From: Hormiphora californensis
Lineage: Eukaryota; Ctenophora; Tentaculata; Cydippida; Pleurobrachiidae
DNA length: 64,000 nucleotides
Assembly (NCBI GenBank): GCA_020137815.1
Contig: CM035354.1
Span: 5,515,423 to 5,579,422, forward strand
Direction: 5' to 3'
A program made the position numbers and the translations under genes. How positions within the stretch are numbered: position 1 is the first letter of the stretch; each line of letters starts with the position of its first letter. Positions 37,575 through 51,900 of this stretch are shown one piece after another. A model generated the notes under the pieces. It was given only the letters and a program-made list of their open reading frames with translations, ran no database searches and had not been told where the DNA came from.

Positions 37575-37976
37575 TGAAGAAGGGTTAACAGAGCCGACCA
37601 ATGCAATATACTGGAGCAAACCAGCCGAAGAACCCTACCAATCCCCACCCTACCTAACACCCAAAACACTATGAGAAGCCTAATTAGGCAGAACACTAGA
37701 AGAAACCTCCATCCAACCTTCCCGCTAACTAAGAGGCCAGACGGGAATCATTGGTCGACTCTTTACGCAAGGAAGGCAAGACTTGGTTAGCAAGCTGATG
37801 TAGTGATTGAAGGTGCGTGCTGAACGGCAAGTATGTTCTTGTGAGCTGACTGCATGGTATGATAACATTTTATGGATGGCCCACAGTACGGGTCATCCCA
37901 TCCTATGGGTCACCCTGCAATTACTCGGTACTCAGAATTCCCCCGAACCCACCCAAAAAATAAGAATGGGATAATG

Positions 37977-37983
<7 letters not shown>

Positions 37984-38068
<85 letters not shown>

Positions 38069-38156
38069 AGAGGGAGGGAGAGAGAAGGAGGGAGAGCGCG
38101 AGAGAGAAAGAGGGAGAGCGCGAGAAAGATAGAGAGAGGGAGATAGAGGGGGAGGG
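37984..38156. repeat. (GA)n microsatellite
   Basis: Pure GA at 37984-38065 grading into GGA/GCGCGAGA variants to 38156. Confidence 0.95.
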
Positions 38157-39575
38157 AGAACAACAACAGGAGGGGCGGTAAGACATAACAACACCAAGCC
38201 TGGGAACACTTTTCACTGCCACGAGCTGCAGGAAGAGGAGGGGCATACCCCTGAGCTCTGGAAGCTGCCGGAATGTCCAGGTCTGGCCGCCCGACTCTGG
38301 AGGAAGAGGTATAGATGAGGCCAAAGAACAAGAAGAGGTCGAGAGGAGCGAAGAAGGTAACGCTTAGCGGGAACGAGAATATGTGCCCTGAAAGATGATT
38401 GTGATATTGTGCAACCCGGTGACCAAATTTTCCCGAAAAAAGGGGTGCGAGGGGAGAGAGCATGTGTTTGTGAGCCCCATGGTAAGCCCCGTGCATAAAA
38501 TATGAGAGAAAGATAGCTAAAAAAATGAAGGGGAATAGAGAAAGCAATAAAATAACTGATTACAGTTGTATGTTAAGAACCTGGTAGATGAGTTAGATGA
38601 TAGTGAAATGATAAAGATAATGTCAACCCGATATAATACCCAATACAGCACTCCTGCTCCTAAAATAGTAAGAAAGCCCAAAACGCCCCGTATGAAAACT
38701 ATAAGGAACTATGACATACAACGACAGAAAGGGAATCCTTCTAAGGGGAACCTTAATACCCGCTCTAGAGAAGGGGTACGAAACGAACAGACCGAGGTAA
38801 AACTAGTAAAATAATAACCAAGACAGAAAGAGGATCTGTCATGAGATAGACAGGGACAGAAAACTAGACAGAAAACAAGAGAGACAGTACTAAAGATACA
38901 ATAAACTGACAAGTGACAACTACGACAAGATTACTGATATGATGCGATGGTTGCTTGGGGGACAACCCTTAGTGAATAATAATACAATGCAATATGATAC
39001 AAAAAGTATCTACCAAACTGACGGACAGCATACATGACGAAACTTCGAGAGACAAACATGACGATAATCAGCAGACTGACAACAATATGACAAGTTTATC
39101 TGTTTTGATGCGATGGTTGCTTGAAGATCGATGTTGCCAGCTTTACAGGAGGTTGGGTAGGTGTCCTTGTCCGTAGGGTTGAGATACACACACACACACT
39201 TTTCTCTCACACTATGTAATGTGTGATACTCTCTCAAATGTAAACAAATTTCAATAAAGGGGGTAGAGGTCCTTCCCGTGCAACGTAACAAAAAGTGGCA
39301 GTGAAAAGTGAACCCTAAATAATTAATATTTCTCTTTTTTACCTGGATAGTTCCATACAATATCATGTCTGGTTTATGGCGGAGCAGTGCAAATTAAATT
39401 GTTTCCTGGGTCCCTAAATATACCCTTGTTTGGTTATATTACTGGGGGGGAGGGGGTATTCTAGACTTGGGGGCATGGTAATGGTTCACATATAATGGAG
39501 TTAAACGGTTGAAAGAATGAACGGGTATTTTTCATTAACATGCATTTGAGAACCTTAAACCCTCATATTTTCCAG
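38157..39575. other. No gene confirmed; may hold upstream exons of the next gene
   Basis: The word GATGCGATGGTTGCTTG recurs at 38942 and 39107 within two similar patches. An open plus frame at 38566-38814 has no recognisable motif. Exons 5' of the membrane-protein exon at 39576 must lie here or further left, but I could not place them. Confidence 0.4.
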
Positions 39576-39974
39576 TATTACTCGAGCGATAAGATTGTTA
39601 GGAGGAGTTTTGTTATCAGTCCACCCGACGGGAAGACCCATATCTCAGAGGAACTATTCTGGTGAGTGACATCTTTCTATTCTGAATATATTCGGATCAG
39701 TTTGGCTATAGTAGGGGAGACTGGAGAGACTATAACATCAAAACTCCATGTCTTATTCCACTCCCAACATCCTACCTGTTTCAGGACATTCTCTCTGGGT
39801 CAGGGTGAACCACTTACTGAGACGATATCCTTCACTGGCCTGGTCCTAACTCTAACCATTGTTGGCCTGCCCTGTCTGGCTCTATTTGTGGGGACCCTAT
39901 TTGTTCTGTGCAAGAGGAGAGCTCCCTCTGGTACCTGGACAAGGATACAGTGCCATCTAATTTGTAGGAACTAG
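39576..39974 (+). CDS. Last two exons of an unidentified single-pass membrane protein
   Basis: Exon at 39576-39661 (preceded by TATTTTCCAG, followed by GTGAGT) joins in phase to 39785-39974 (preceded by CCTGTTTCAG), which ends in TAG. The joined C-terminus reads a hydrophilic segment with VISPPDGKTHISEEL, then one hydrophobic helix of about 26 residues (from about ISFTGLVLTL to FVGTLFVL) and a short basic tail (CKRRAP). This is the layout of a type I membrane protein with a short cytosolic tail. I do not recognise the family. The 5' exons are not identified. Confidence 0.65.
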
Positions 39975-40842
39975 ATGTTCTTGCAACTTGACTTTGAAGT
40001 TTGAGAGATATTGGGTCGGGCATATGGTATAATTATAAATGTAAATATGTTTGGGTGTGGTTTGTTAATCAGTTTTGCCAGTTGTTTGTGTGTGTGCGTA
40101 TGTGAGTTATTTCCAGTTAATTTGTGGCTTCATAATTAATTGTGCGATAAAGCAGGGAGTGTTTATAATAAGCAGCCCTAATTACTGTTCGTAAGTTTTT
40201 TCCATTTTGCAGAAAAACGTGTTTATGTTTTGACTGTCAGACCTCTATTCTGAATCAGATATTTCGTGTTAACTGTCCTTTACAAAAATTCCTTCCAGAT
40301 ATTGTAATATTCATGTGTTTCTGTTTTCTTCCGGCTTACTACTCGCATGGTGTATTGCCTTTTTTAGGCTAACAAAACCCCCAACCTACTAGCAATCAAG
40401 TCACGAGGTCCCGGACATTGGTAGGCAGGGTCACGTGACCAACCAAATGCTAACAGGAGCGTCTTCTTGTTTTAAGGAATGCGCGTGAATTTAGCGCGCA
40501 GCCCTCCTGAAACTTGGTGAGTTCTAACCATGCAGAGAAAGTAGAATAGAAATGAGCCTGATGACATCATTTATTATCCGCAATATGTAGCCATTTGAAA
40601 ACAAGATATTTTGTCAGTATTCAAAACTTAAAGTTAACAAAATTGAACAACAACTAGATACAGGAAAGATGGTGCATCGTCAGTACAAGATGCACCCTGT
40701 ACTATTATAGTACCCCTATTAATATTGTTAACACCCCTCTCTCTATTACCCATGGAGTCCCAGCTCTCTCTCATTTCTATCAACAAATCAGTTGCACTGA
40801 TAATCACATGGTTTCACACATTTTCAATCTCTCCACTCTCTC
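39975..40842. other. Convergent intergenic region, nothing recognised
   Basis: Lies between the plus-strand membrane-protein gene end and the minus-strand kinase end. No exon or obvious repeat is seen. Confidence 0.5.
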
Positions 40843-43265
<2,423 letters not shown>

Positions 43266-43409
43266 TGACTTTCTCTCCTCACATGACTTGCTATTGGAAG
43301 TTAAATCTCGAGTTTATTTTGGATGTGTCTAACAAAATAAATCAAAGCAAATGAGGATAGAGTGTGAAATATTAACAAAAATATGATAAAAAGATACTAG
43401 ATAGTAAAG

Positions 43410-45458
43410 CTACTTATCTATGGAAGGGATGTCTAATATGCCATTAAACTCTTGTTGAACACGTCTTTGTACACGCTGTAACGAGCCATTAAACACTGCA
43501 CTCCATTCCTCTTCACCCTCTCCAATATCCCTGATAATAACTTTGCGGAGGAAACGTAACAACTCCTCAACCAATGACACATTACCATACCCAATCAGCT
43601 TCTCTAGATATTCATCAACATGGTCAATGTCACATTGCAGTGGTTCTCCAGTTGATCTGCACCAGTCAGTCAGTAGTCCCTTTATCACCTCCTTGTCGGT
43701 ACTCCCCATAAAGTCTGGGACACCACTGTGTGTGAACAGAGAACACAACACTGAGGGGGTCGGTTTCTGAACTGTACCAGGTGTAACTGCCTCCCTTAGT
43801 TTGCTCATTTGTACCCCCAACCCTCGTATATCACTAGGTGTCACCCCCATTTCTCCAGCTAACCTCACTACATGCCTCAATATCACGCTGGCTGTTCCAG
43901 TAGCGCTTGTCAGTGCAGTACTCCTACTAACATTATCACAAATACCATGGCCCATGTACTTGGCGGGTTCTGCCTCCCCAGATCGCTCCTTCATCTTTAC
44001 AGTTAATAGACCGCCCAGGACTCCCTCCCGGGCCATTCTGCTCTCTAATTCCGTGCACATGTGACCCAGGAATGTTTCTAGTTCTCCCTGACAGCTCAAT
44101 CTCACACCGTAGTTTATTTCAACTGATATAGACTTCCGTTCATGTTTAAATGCCAACTCCCGGGTATCGATACCCCGACAGAAGTTGTATACAGTTTGAC
44201 CGGTTTTAGCCCCCAAGATACCGCAAAGGTCTTCTTTGGAGAGGGTTAACGCATCTTTACAGGATGTTAGATTGCGGGCTGCTAGTTTTCTTGCCATGGA
44301 TCTCCCCACGCCAGGCAGATCGGATACAGCCTGTCCAGAGAGATATTCCTCAACATCATTTACACACAAAAACTGGCCATTCGGTTTGGCAGCTTTGGTG
44401 GCCATTCTAGCAATTAGTTTATTACCTCCCACCCCTGCCGAGACAGTACACCCAATAGCATCCTGAATATCTAGCCTGAGTCCCAGGATAAATGATTCCA
44501 CCTGATCTAACTGACTAGCCTCAACCAAATCGGACACCTCTATATACGCCTCATCGCAACTAACCACCTCTACACAGGGTGTCCTGCTGACAAGCACTCG
44601 ATAGAAGTCAAAGCTGGCTTGTTGGTACAGTTTAAACTCGTATGGGACGGTTATAATATCGGGGCAGAGTTTGAGGGCAGCCCCAAGGAACATCCCATTT
44701 CGAATTCCAAACTGACGAGCCTCGTAACTGCAGCTGGATATCTCAGCGTATGAGTCTGCTTTACCTCCTATCTTGGCGTGGGTTACACACACTGGCTTGC
44801 CTTTTAGTTCCGGTCTTGATCTTAGGCAAATGGAGACGAAAAAGCAATCTATGTCAATATGAACGACAAGTGTATTTTCTTGTTTTCTATTTTCTGGATT
44901 TAACCCAGGATGAAACTCAGATTGAAGCTGGTGTACAAAGTGTCGTAGCTCGGAAACTGAAGTTGAGAGGTGGTGTAGACGAGAGTTACTATAAAACTCA
45001 CTCACAAACTTTGTATCTGTTGTTTCGGCCATTGTTTTGGACGATGATGCCGCAGCAGCAGTTGAGTTGTTGGTGACCATTGTTTTGATATTCAGAGACG
45101 AGCGATATAGGATGAAATTAGCCTCGCTCAGCCTTTGTTTTTGCTTATCACACTGGACAATCCACTCAGGTTTTACAATACTCAGGTTTTTCCACATTTT
45201 AATTTTGAAATCCGGGAGGTGAGACGCGATTATGTGAGACACATTGGATTTACTGAAGAACATATGAACTGCTCCCCCATTTCGCAGAACAATTTCCTTC
45301 AGGATAGTTGCAGGAGGCTCGGTGAAACCGGTTATGTAGATTGATACGCCCCTGAGAATGTTAGATGTAGCTCCACCGTGTAGGAGGTGACGGTGGTCGG
45401 TGTTCTGGTCACTCAACTTCTGTTTTTTCAGTTCCATGTACTCTTTATGAGACCCCAT
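43410..45458 (-). CDS. REV1: REV1-like Y-family DNA polymerase, intronless
   Basis: A 682-residue deoxycytidyl transferase used in translesion DNA synthesis in the nucleus. Order of parts: an N-terminal BRCT domain (about residues 33-118, with GGAVHMFFSKSNVSHIIA and KPEWIVQC), the Y-family palm with catalytic acidic motifs VVHIDIDCFF (about 200) and SCDEAYIEV (about 300), helix-hairpin-helix DLPGVGRSMARKL, little-finger region, then the REV1 C-terminal helical domain (about 590-682, LLTDWCRS to FLRKVI) that in the family docks other polymerases and REV7. The segment between little finger and C-terminal domain is short, so the protein is roughly half the length of vertebrate REV1 (1251), and I see no clear ubiquitin-binding motifs there. 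One exon, in contrast to its intron-rich neighbours. A possible AATAAA lies about 100 bp past the stop, just before the kinase start. Confidence 0.95.
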   Translation of the reverse strand: MGSHKEYMELKKQKLSDQNTDHRHLLHGGATSNILRGVSIYITGFTEPPATILKEIVLRNGGAVHMFFSKSNVSHIIASHLPDFKIKMWKNLSIVKPEWIVQCDKQKQRLSEANFILYRSSLNIKTMVTNNSTAAAASSSKTMAETTDTKFVSEFYSNSRLHHLSTSVSELRHFVHQLQSEFHPGLNPENRKQENTLVVHIDIDCFFVSICLRSRPELKGKPVCVTHAKIGGKADSYAEISSCSYEARQFGIRNGMFLGAALKLCPDIITVPYEFKLYQQASFDFYRVLVSRTPCVEVVSCDEAYIEVSDLVEASQLDQVESFILGLRLDIQDAIGCTVSAGVGGNKLIARMATKAAKPNGQFLCVNDVEEYLSGQAVSDLPGVGRSMARKLAARNLTSCKDALTLSKEDLCGILGAKTGQTVYNFCRGIDTRELAFKHERKSISVEINYGVRLSCQGELETFLGHMCTELESRMAREGVLGGLLTVKMKERSGEAEPAKYMGHGICDNVSRSTALTSATGTASVILRHVVRLAGEMGVTPSDIRGLGVQMSKLREAVTPGTVQKPTPSVLCSLFTHSGVPDFMGSTDKEVIKGLLTDWCRSTGEPLQCDIDHVDEYLEKLIGYGNVSLVEELLRFLRKVIIRDIGEGEEEWSAVFNGSLQRVQRRVQQEFNGILDIPSIDK

Positions 45459-45952
45459 AATACCTGATATCGTCCTAGAGTGAATAATAATGTTCCAGTG
45501 GTAATCTTACAGTAGCACAATACCGAAAGAAAGGGGAAAATGGACGACTTCCGTCACGGAGGCAAGACGTTTGAAGAAAACGAACGCGAAGCAAGGTTTA
45601 AAAAAGAAAAGATGAAAATTTTGGCCTGGATCACGGCGCCGCGCATTAAAACAGCGCGCGCCGCGCATAGTGATTTGGCACCGAACCTGATAACTTTGAG
45701 CTCTTTCCAGTTAAACAAGATTGTGTACATTACAAATAGAAACAGTCATATTAGAAAATTTATTAAACTTAAAATTAAATCTCACACTAGCTACAAAAGA
45801 TATTAATACGTCCAAAGATATGTTTTTAGCATTATACTCACAGTCAAACCATTACCAAATCAAACCAAAGTTTGATACTGATCTTTAAACGAATTTCTCT
45901 GAAAAAAATTCTAATTTTGATGTCCATTTAGATCCTAAACCCAAGTCCCAAA
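45459..45952. other. Intergenic, GC-rich GCGCGCC patch near the REV1 start
   Basis: Contains CGGCGCCGCGCATT...GCGCGCGCCGCGC at 45630-45668, probably promoter-proximal for REV1. An 88-codon plus frame at 45540 has no recognised motif and is not called. Confidence 0.4.
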
Positions 45953-48900
45953 TCACTCAATTTTGTATCTGCTCGGTTTTGAGCCAGTTGACACCACAGG
46001 TTGCAACTCAGCTTCTGCTTCTTTTTGATCCAACCGATGTCGGAGGCCCTCGACTTTCTTCTGCATTTGTCCCTTCAGTTTGGTAGTCCTCATGAGGTCA
46101 GCAAATCCTTTAAGGGCCTGCTCCCTCTTGTACAACTCCTTAGCACGCTCCAGTTCAACCCAGGCGGGAATATCGGGTATTGCACGTGCAATGATGTACT
46201 TGATAGAGAGGAATACATGTTCCATAAATATCACAACCAGAATCTGCTGGCCAACCGTAGCCTCAGGGAACCATCTTCCAACCTAGGGGAGGAAAATGGA
46301 GTAGGGAGGAAGTGGAGCGAGTAGGGAGGGAGGGAAGAGAAGGGGAGGAAGGGACTTGGGGAGAGGGATGAGGAGGGGAGGGAAGAGGAAGGGAGCGAAG
46401 AAGTTGAAATTACTTCTAACAATTTCCTATATCTATCAAGGTGGGAGTGGCAACACAAATTATCACCATATGATTAAGAGGTAACCCGGAGGGGGCGGGG
46501 TAAAAACTATATAATCACCTGTCCACGAATGCCGATAAGAGAGCAGTTAACAATGATCGATATGACACTGAGCACTTCAAAGGCGTCCGACCAGAACCCA
46601 ATGTCCTCAACTCTCTTCATGAAGGGTCTCTGGACTCCGTTAACCTGTGGAGAGGGGGTTGATGATGTGCAAGTCAGGGGGAGGGGCAGGTATGGAAGGG
46701 GCTGATGATGTACAAGTCAGGGGGGAGGGAGGGGTATGTTAGTTATTTGCAATTAATGAGGGTGGATTATATCTCCTTGTATTTTATATACCATTTTGAA
46801 TGCATCACCACGGATCTCGATGATATTATTGAGGAAAGCCCACACTGCTGCTAGGGGGTACGCAGCAGAAAACAGGATCACGTAGCCCATCTAGGCAGAG
46901 AGAGAGAGGGTTACACTAGTTTCATCTAGTGATTACATTTGGTAGGTTAATTAATTAGTTATTTAATTAGGTTAATTAATTAGTTATTTAACAATTAATT
47001 AGTTAATTAGTGTTTTCACCTGTATAAACATCTCCAGATAATCATCAAAAGAACTCTCGTACTCTGGTTTCTCTGACTCTGTCTCTACTTGAGATAGCTT
47101 CACTGGTGACGTTGTCTCTGTTTCCTTTTTTCTTTGTAGAAGGTAGACCTTGACAAGACTGGTGATTGAGGGACCCAGGATCTCACCTAGATTTCCAACT
47201 ATCTGTTTTGTGATCAACAATGCGGCTAGCATCTCCTGCAATTTCTGCAGAGGGGGAGAGAGGGAATGAGTTAGTTTCTAGGTAGAGGAGAGAGAGCTAG
47301 AAAGGGAGTTAGTTCCTAGAGGAGGGGCAGGGAGTTAGCTGACTTAGTGACTTAGGGAGTAAGATGGGGAATAATCTCAGACTGTTTCTTCATTAATTCG
47401 CTGTTTTGTTTCCACTATCCCGTGCACCCTCGTTTACAATTTCAGCCCCTGTGCTGCCAACTACTTACCTTGGGCACAACCTGTACTAGTTACCTCAAAG
47501 TCTTGTAGGTAGAAGGCAATGTAAAAGAGGGCAAGGAAGGAGTTAACAAATTTGAAAAGTATCAATTTGATGACAAGCCAGTTTTCATAAGTCCTCTGAT
47601 GCTGATAGTTCTCCCAATCGTTGAGGGCCATGGCAATGTTACTGTACAGAACATCCAGAATGCCAACTGTCACCGGGAGGAGGATCTTGGGGGTATACTT
47701 GATGAACTGTCGGAGGAAATCCGGTACGAAATCTGGAAAATCCCCTTCTTTTGTCATCTGTTGGATGTAGTCGTCAAACCTGGGGGAGGGGGAGTTGTAC
47801 ATCATATCTTGGGGGGGAGGTGTACATTATATCTTTGGAGGGGGGGGGGGTTGTAAATCATATCTTGCGAGGAGGATTGTAAATCATCATAACTACTGTC
47901 ACTATAATTACCTACATTAAGTTCTGTCTCTATACTATCACTACCCACTACCTGAAAACTGCGAACATGGACACCAGTACTACAAGGAGACACGCCAGAC
48001 TGATCAGTAGGGATACCGCTTGTTTTATCTGCCTCTTGTACGCGGGGTACTGGAGCTCTGCTTGTCCTGTTACAGGGTGAGTTCCAAGAACCCCTTTAAA
48101 CTGAGGTCTCTCCACCTCCTGCCTCTCAACCTCCCTACCGAGTGTCCCCCACTGCCAGGCCAACTCAGCGCTACGTCTGAAATGCGTTGACATGATGTTA
48201 GTACAATGTAATTTGATTAGTAACATGTTAAATGCGTTGACATGATGTTAGTACAATGTTTTACTTTAATTAGTAACATGTGTAGACAATTGTTGAAACC
48301 CTTTTTATTGAGACAGGGTCAAGTAGTAGGCACATATAGAAGTTGTTGTTGTTACCTCTTCCATAGCTCCAGAAATATGGTAGGCCACATTACATTGAAG
48401 AACGCGTAGAATGTGAAGCACCAGTCAGCGGATTCCACTCTACCATCGTCGTATATCAACTCAATGGTAAATCCGACTAGCTGAAGGAAACACATATGTG
48501 TGATTATAACGGCAGGTGAGTAGAACTTCGCTCCTAATAAAAGGCTGCAATAAAAGGCTGCAGAAAATATATGCATATGTGTGATTATAACTACAGGAGA
48601 CAGCTGTCCTGTCAGAGCATTGGCCTGACCCATTCTCGCTCGCGAGAACTGTGGTCAGAGCATTGGCCTGACAGCAGCTGTCTGGCGCGAGACAGTGCGC
48701 TCAGATGGGGTCCATGGCACCAGACAGCGCGAGACAGGGCGCTCAGATGGGTCCCAGACAGGGACGAATGAATCTCGCGGTGACACTTACCAAGGGTACA
48801 ACGAGCATGAAGGTATAAAACCCTAGCCACGCAAAGTAGATGGCTATCTCGTCTCCAAAGTAGTGACGAATCAGGTTTAGTGGCTGGTCCCTCCAGCTCC

Positions 48901-51900
48901 ACACCCAAACCCTGTTTAACACGTCTTGCTTACTCTTTTGGTGAAGCGGGTAGATCTATGAGGGGGGGGAGGTATGATTTAATACCAGATATATAAAATA
49001 AATCTTACTTTCTTTTGTTGTGGTACTCAACAAATATTCTTTGAGACAAAATTGTGGTCAACAACTAAAATATATATGTTCTCATCGTAAATGGAATGTC
49101 TGCAGGTAGAAATTTGTCAATAAGTAATATTTCGAATATTCAGGCATACAACAATCATGAGATAACCGTAGATAAATACCTATTGAAAAATACATAAGGA
49201 ATGCAGCCCCAAATCGTTAAATGAGTATCAAAACGAGAGACATATAAAAAGAAGCCAGTTGAAGTTTTTCAATAATTTCTACCAAGTATAATAGTACTAA
49301 ACTGTCTACTATATAGTGCCTATAATAAGGAACCGTCATATCAAAGTAGATTTGCGCAGTTCCGGCCCTAAAGTTTTATTTCAATCTAAACTTGTGCCTC
49401 AATAGTAACACCGTCAATAGTAACTCTCAATAGTAACACGTCAATAGTAACACCGTCAATAGTAACACCGTCATAGTAACACCCAATACCAATATAGAAC
49501 ACCGTCAATAGTAACACCACCGCCTGTAACAACTTTCTCCCCAGGAGTACCGCGCTATGAGACTGTTTATCCTGTGTATCCTACTGATTGGAATTACAGA
49601 GGGGCTATGGAGAAGGAGACGACGTAGGAGGAGGAGGTCCTGCAGCCCCCAAAACGGTGGATGGAGTGGTTGGGGCTACACTTCTAGCTGTGTCTGTAAC
49701 CATGCTACCGGAACTGGCTACCGCCCAAGAATAAGACACTGCAACAGTCCAGCGCCTTCCTGTGGGGGAGCAAGCTGCTCTGGTAGCTCAACTGGTAGTG
49801 ACGACTGCTCCAGCAGCTGCTGTAAAACTGTCAATGGAGGGTGGAGTGGTTGGGGCTACACTTCTAGCTGTGTATGTAACCATGCTACCGGAACTGGCTA
49901 CCGCCCAAGAATAAGACACTGCAACAATCCAGCGCCTTCCTGTTGGGGAGCAAGCTGCTCTGGTAGCTCAACAGGTAGAGACGACTGCTCCAGCAGCTGC
50001 TGTAAAACTGTCAATGGGTGGAGTGGTTGGAGTCCACTTCTCGTGTGTCTGTAACCATGCTACCGGAACTGGCCCCCCAAGACAAGATCGCAACAGTAGC
50101 GCCCTACTGTGTGGGGGCAAGCTGCTCTGGCAGCTCACATAGTAGAGACGACTGCTCCAGCAGCTGCTGTAGAACTAGACATGGAGGTTGGAGTGGTTGG
50201 AGCTACACTTCTAGCTGTGTCTGTAACCATGCTACCGGAACTGGCTCCCGCCCAAAGACAAGATCCTGCAACAGTCCAGCGCCCTACTGTGGGGGAGCAA
50301 GCTGCTCTGGCAGCTCACATAGTAGAGACGACTGCTCCAGCAGCTGCTGTAGAACTAGACAGGAGGTTGGTGGTTGGAGCTACACTTCTAGCTGTGTCTG
50401 TAACCATGCTACCGGAACTGGGCCCGCCAAGACAAGATCCTGCAAACGTCCAGCGCCTACTGTGGGGGAGCAAGCTGTTGGCAGCTCACATAGTGAGGAC
50501 GACTGCTCCCAGCGTGCTGTAGAACTAGACATGGAGGTTGGAGTGGTTGGGGCTACATTCTAGCGTGTGTCTGTAACCATGCTACCGGAACTGGCTACCG
50601 CCCAAAGACAAGATCCTGCACCAGTCAGCGCCTACTGTGGGGGAGCAAGCTGCTGGTAGCTCAACGTAATGACGACTGCTCCAGCAGCTGCTCGTAAACT
50701 AATACACGGAGGATGGAGTGGTGGGGCACACTTCTAGCTGTGTCTGTACCATGCTACCGGAACTGGCTACCGCCCAAAGACAAGATCCTGCACCAGTCCA
50801 GCGCCCTACTGTGGGGGAGCAAGCTGCTCTGGCAGCTCAACTGATAAAGAAGACTGCTCCAGCAGCTGCTGTAAAACTGTCAATGGAGGTTGGAGTGGTT
50901 GGTTACCATGGGGTAACTGTTCCTGTGATCATACCACGGGAACTGGAACAAAGCTCCGCAACAGGACATGCACCAGCCCGAGCCCTGCCTGTGGAGGGGA
51001 GACCTGCAGTGGGGGCGAGGGAATGGAGACCATGTCCTGTGATGATGAGTGTTGCAGGACCACTCATGGGGGCTGGACTGAGTGGGATGAGTGGGCGTGC
51101 AACTGTGATTTCGAGACGGAGGAAGGTGTGACGGAACGAGAACGGGAATGTTCTAATCCGACCCCTGTGTGTGGAGGGAAGACGTGTGAGGGAAGTGCTA
51201 GAGAGATACAGTGATAGAAGCTGCCATTGTCCGTTGTAATATCTCCTGTTATACAAGGGGAGAAGAAGAGAGACAGAGCAGACAACCCCACAACGACATG
51301 GTACTATCAAAACATTTTGTTTTAAAAACGAACAATTAACAGTTTTTCGTGATGAATCAAGGAGTCATGTAAAGAGTATAAGACTAGTTTACATTTATTG
51401 ATTTTGAACCTTTTTGCATGTACGGAAATTCGTTTGTGTCCAATTTGAATCAGATAAAATACAAACTGTCCGTTGTTTATTTAAGTTACCGTGGTGCTCC
51501 GTTATAGCGCACAGTGCGACCAATGCACCAACTGATCACGGAGCACTATGTTCCTGTTAGGCCTAATAAAAAAGACAAAGGGTAGGTCTCTCCCAATCAC
51601 CGAGTTTGTTTGGTTACGAAGTTACCCCTTGCCAGCGTGCGCGAAGGTCGCCCGGAGTGTGAGGTGTCTTCGATACCAACGAGTTTGTTATGTTCTAACC
51701 CTCCTTTACAAATAGTAGGGACGATAGTGTCAGTCGATGTCAGGGATTTTAAAATTTCCCTATTCAAGTGTTCGGGGAGCCTCTCCTGAGTAAAATGCGA
51801 CCAATTAGAGCTCCCAATCTTTTCTCGTTCTCTAATTATTCGTGATTATGCTTATTATGACGTCATCAGCAACTACCAGAAATCTACATCTTAGGGCTTA

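Noticed and set aside
45540-45806. 88-codon plus-strand frame divergent from REV1
   Set aside because: No recognisable motif, unusual composition change half-way and no splice or conservation evidence.
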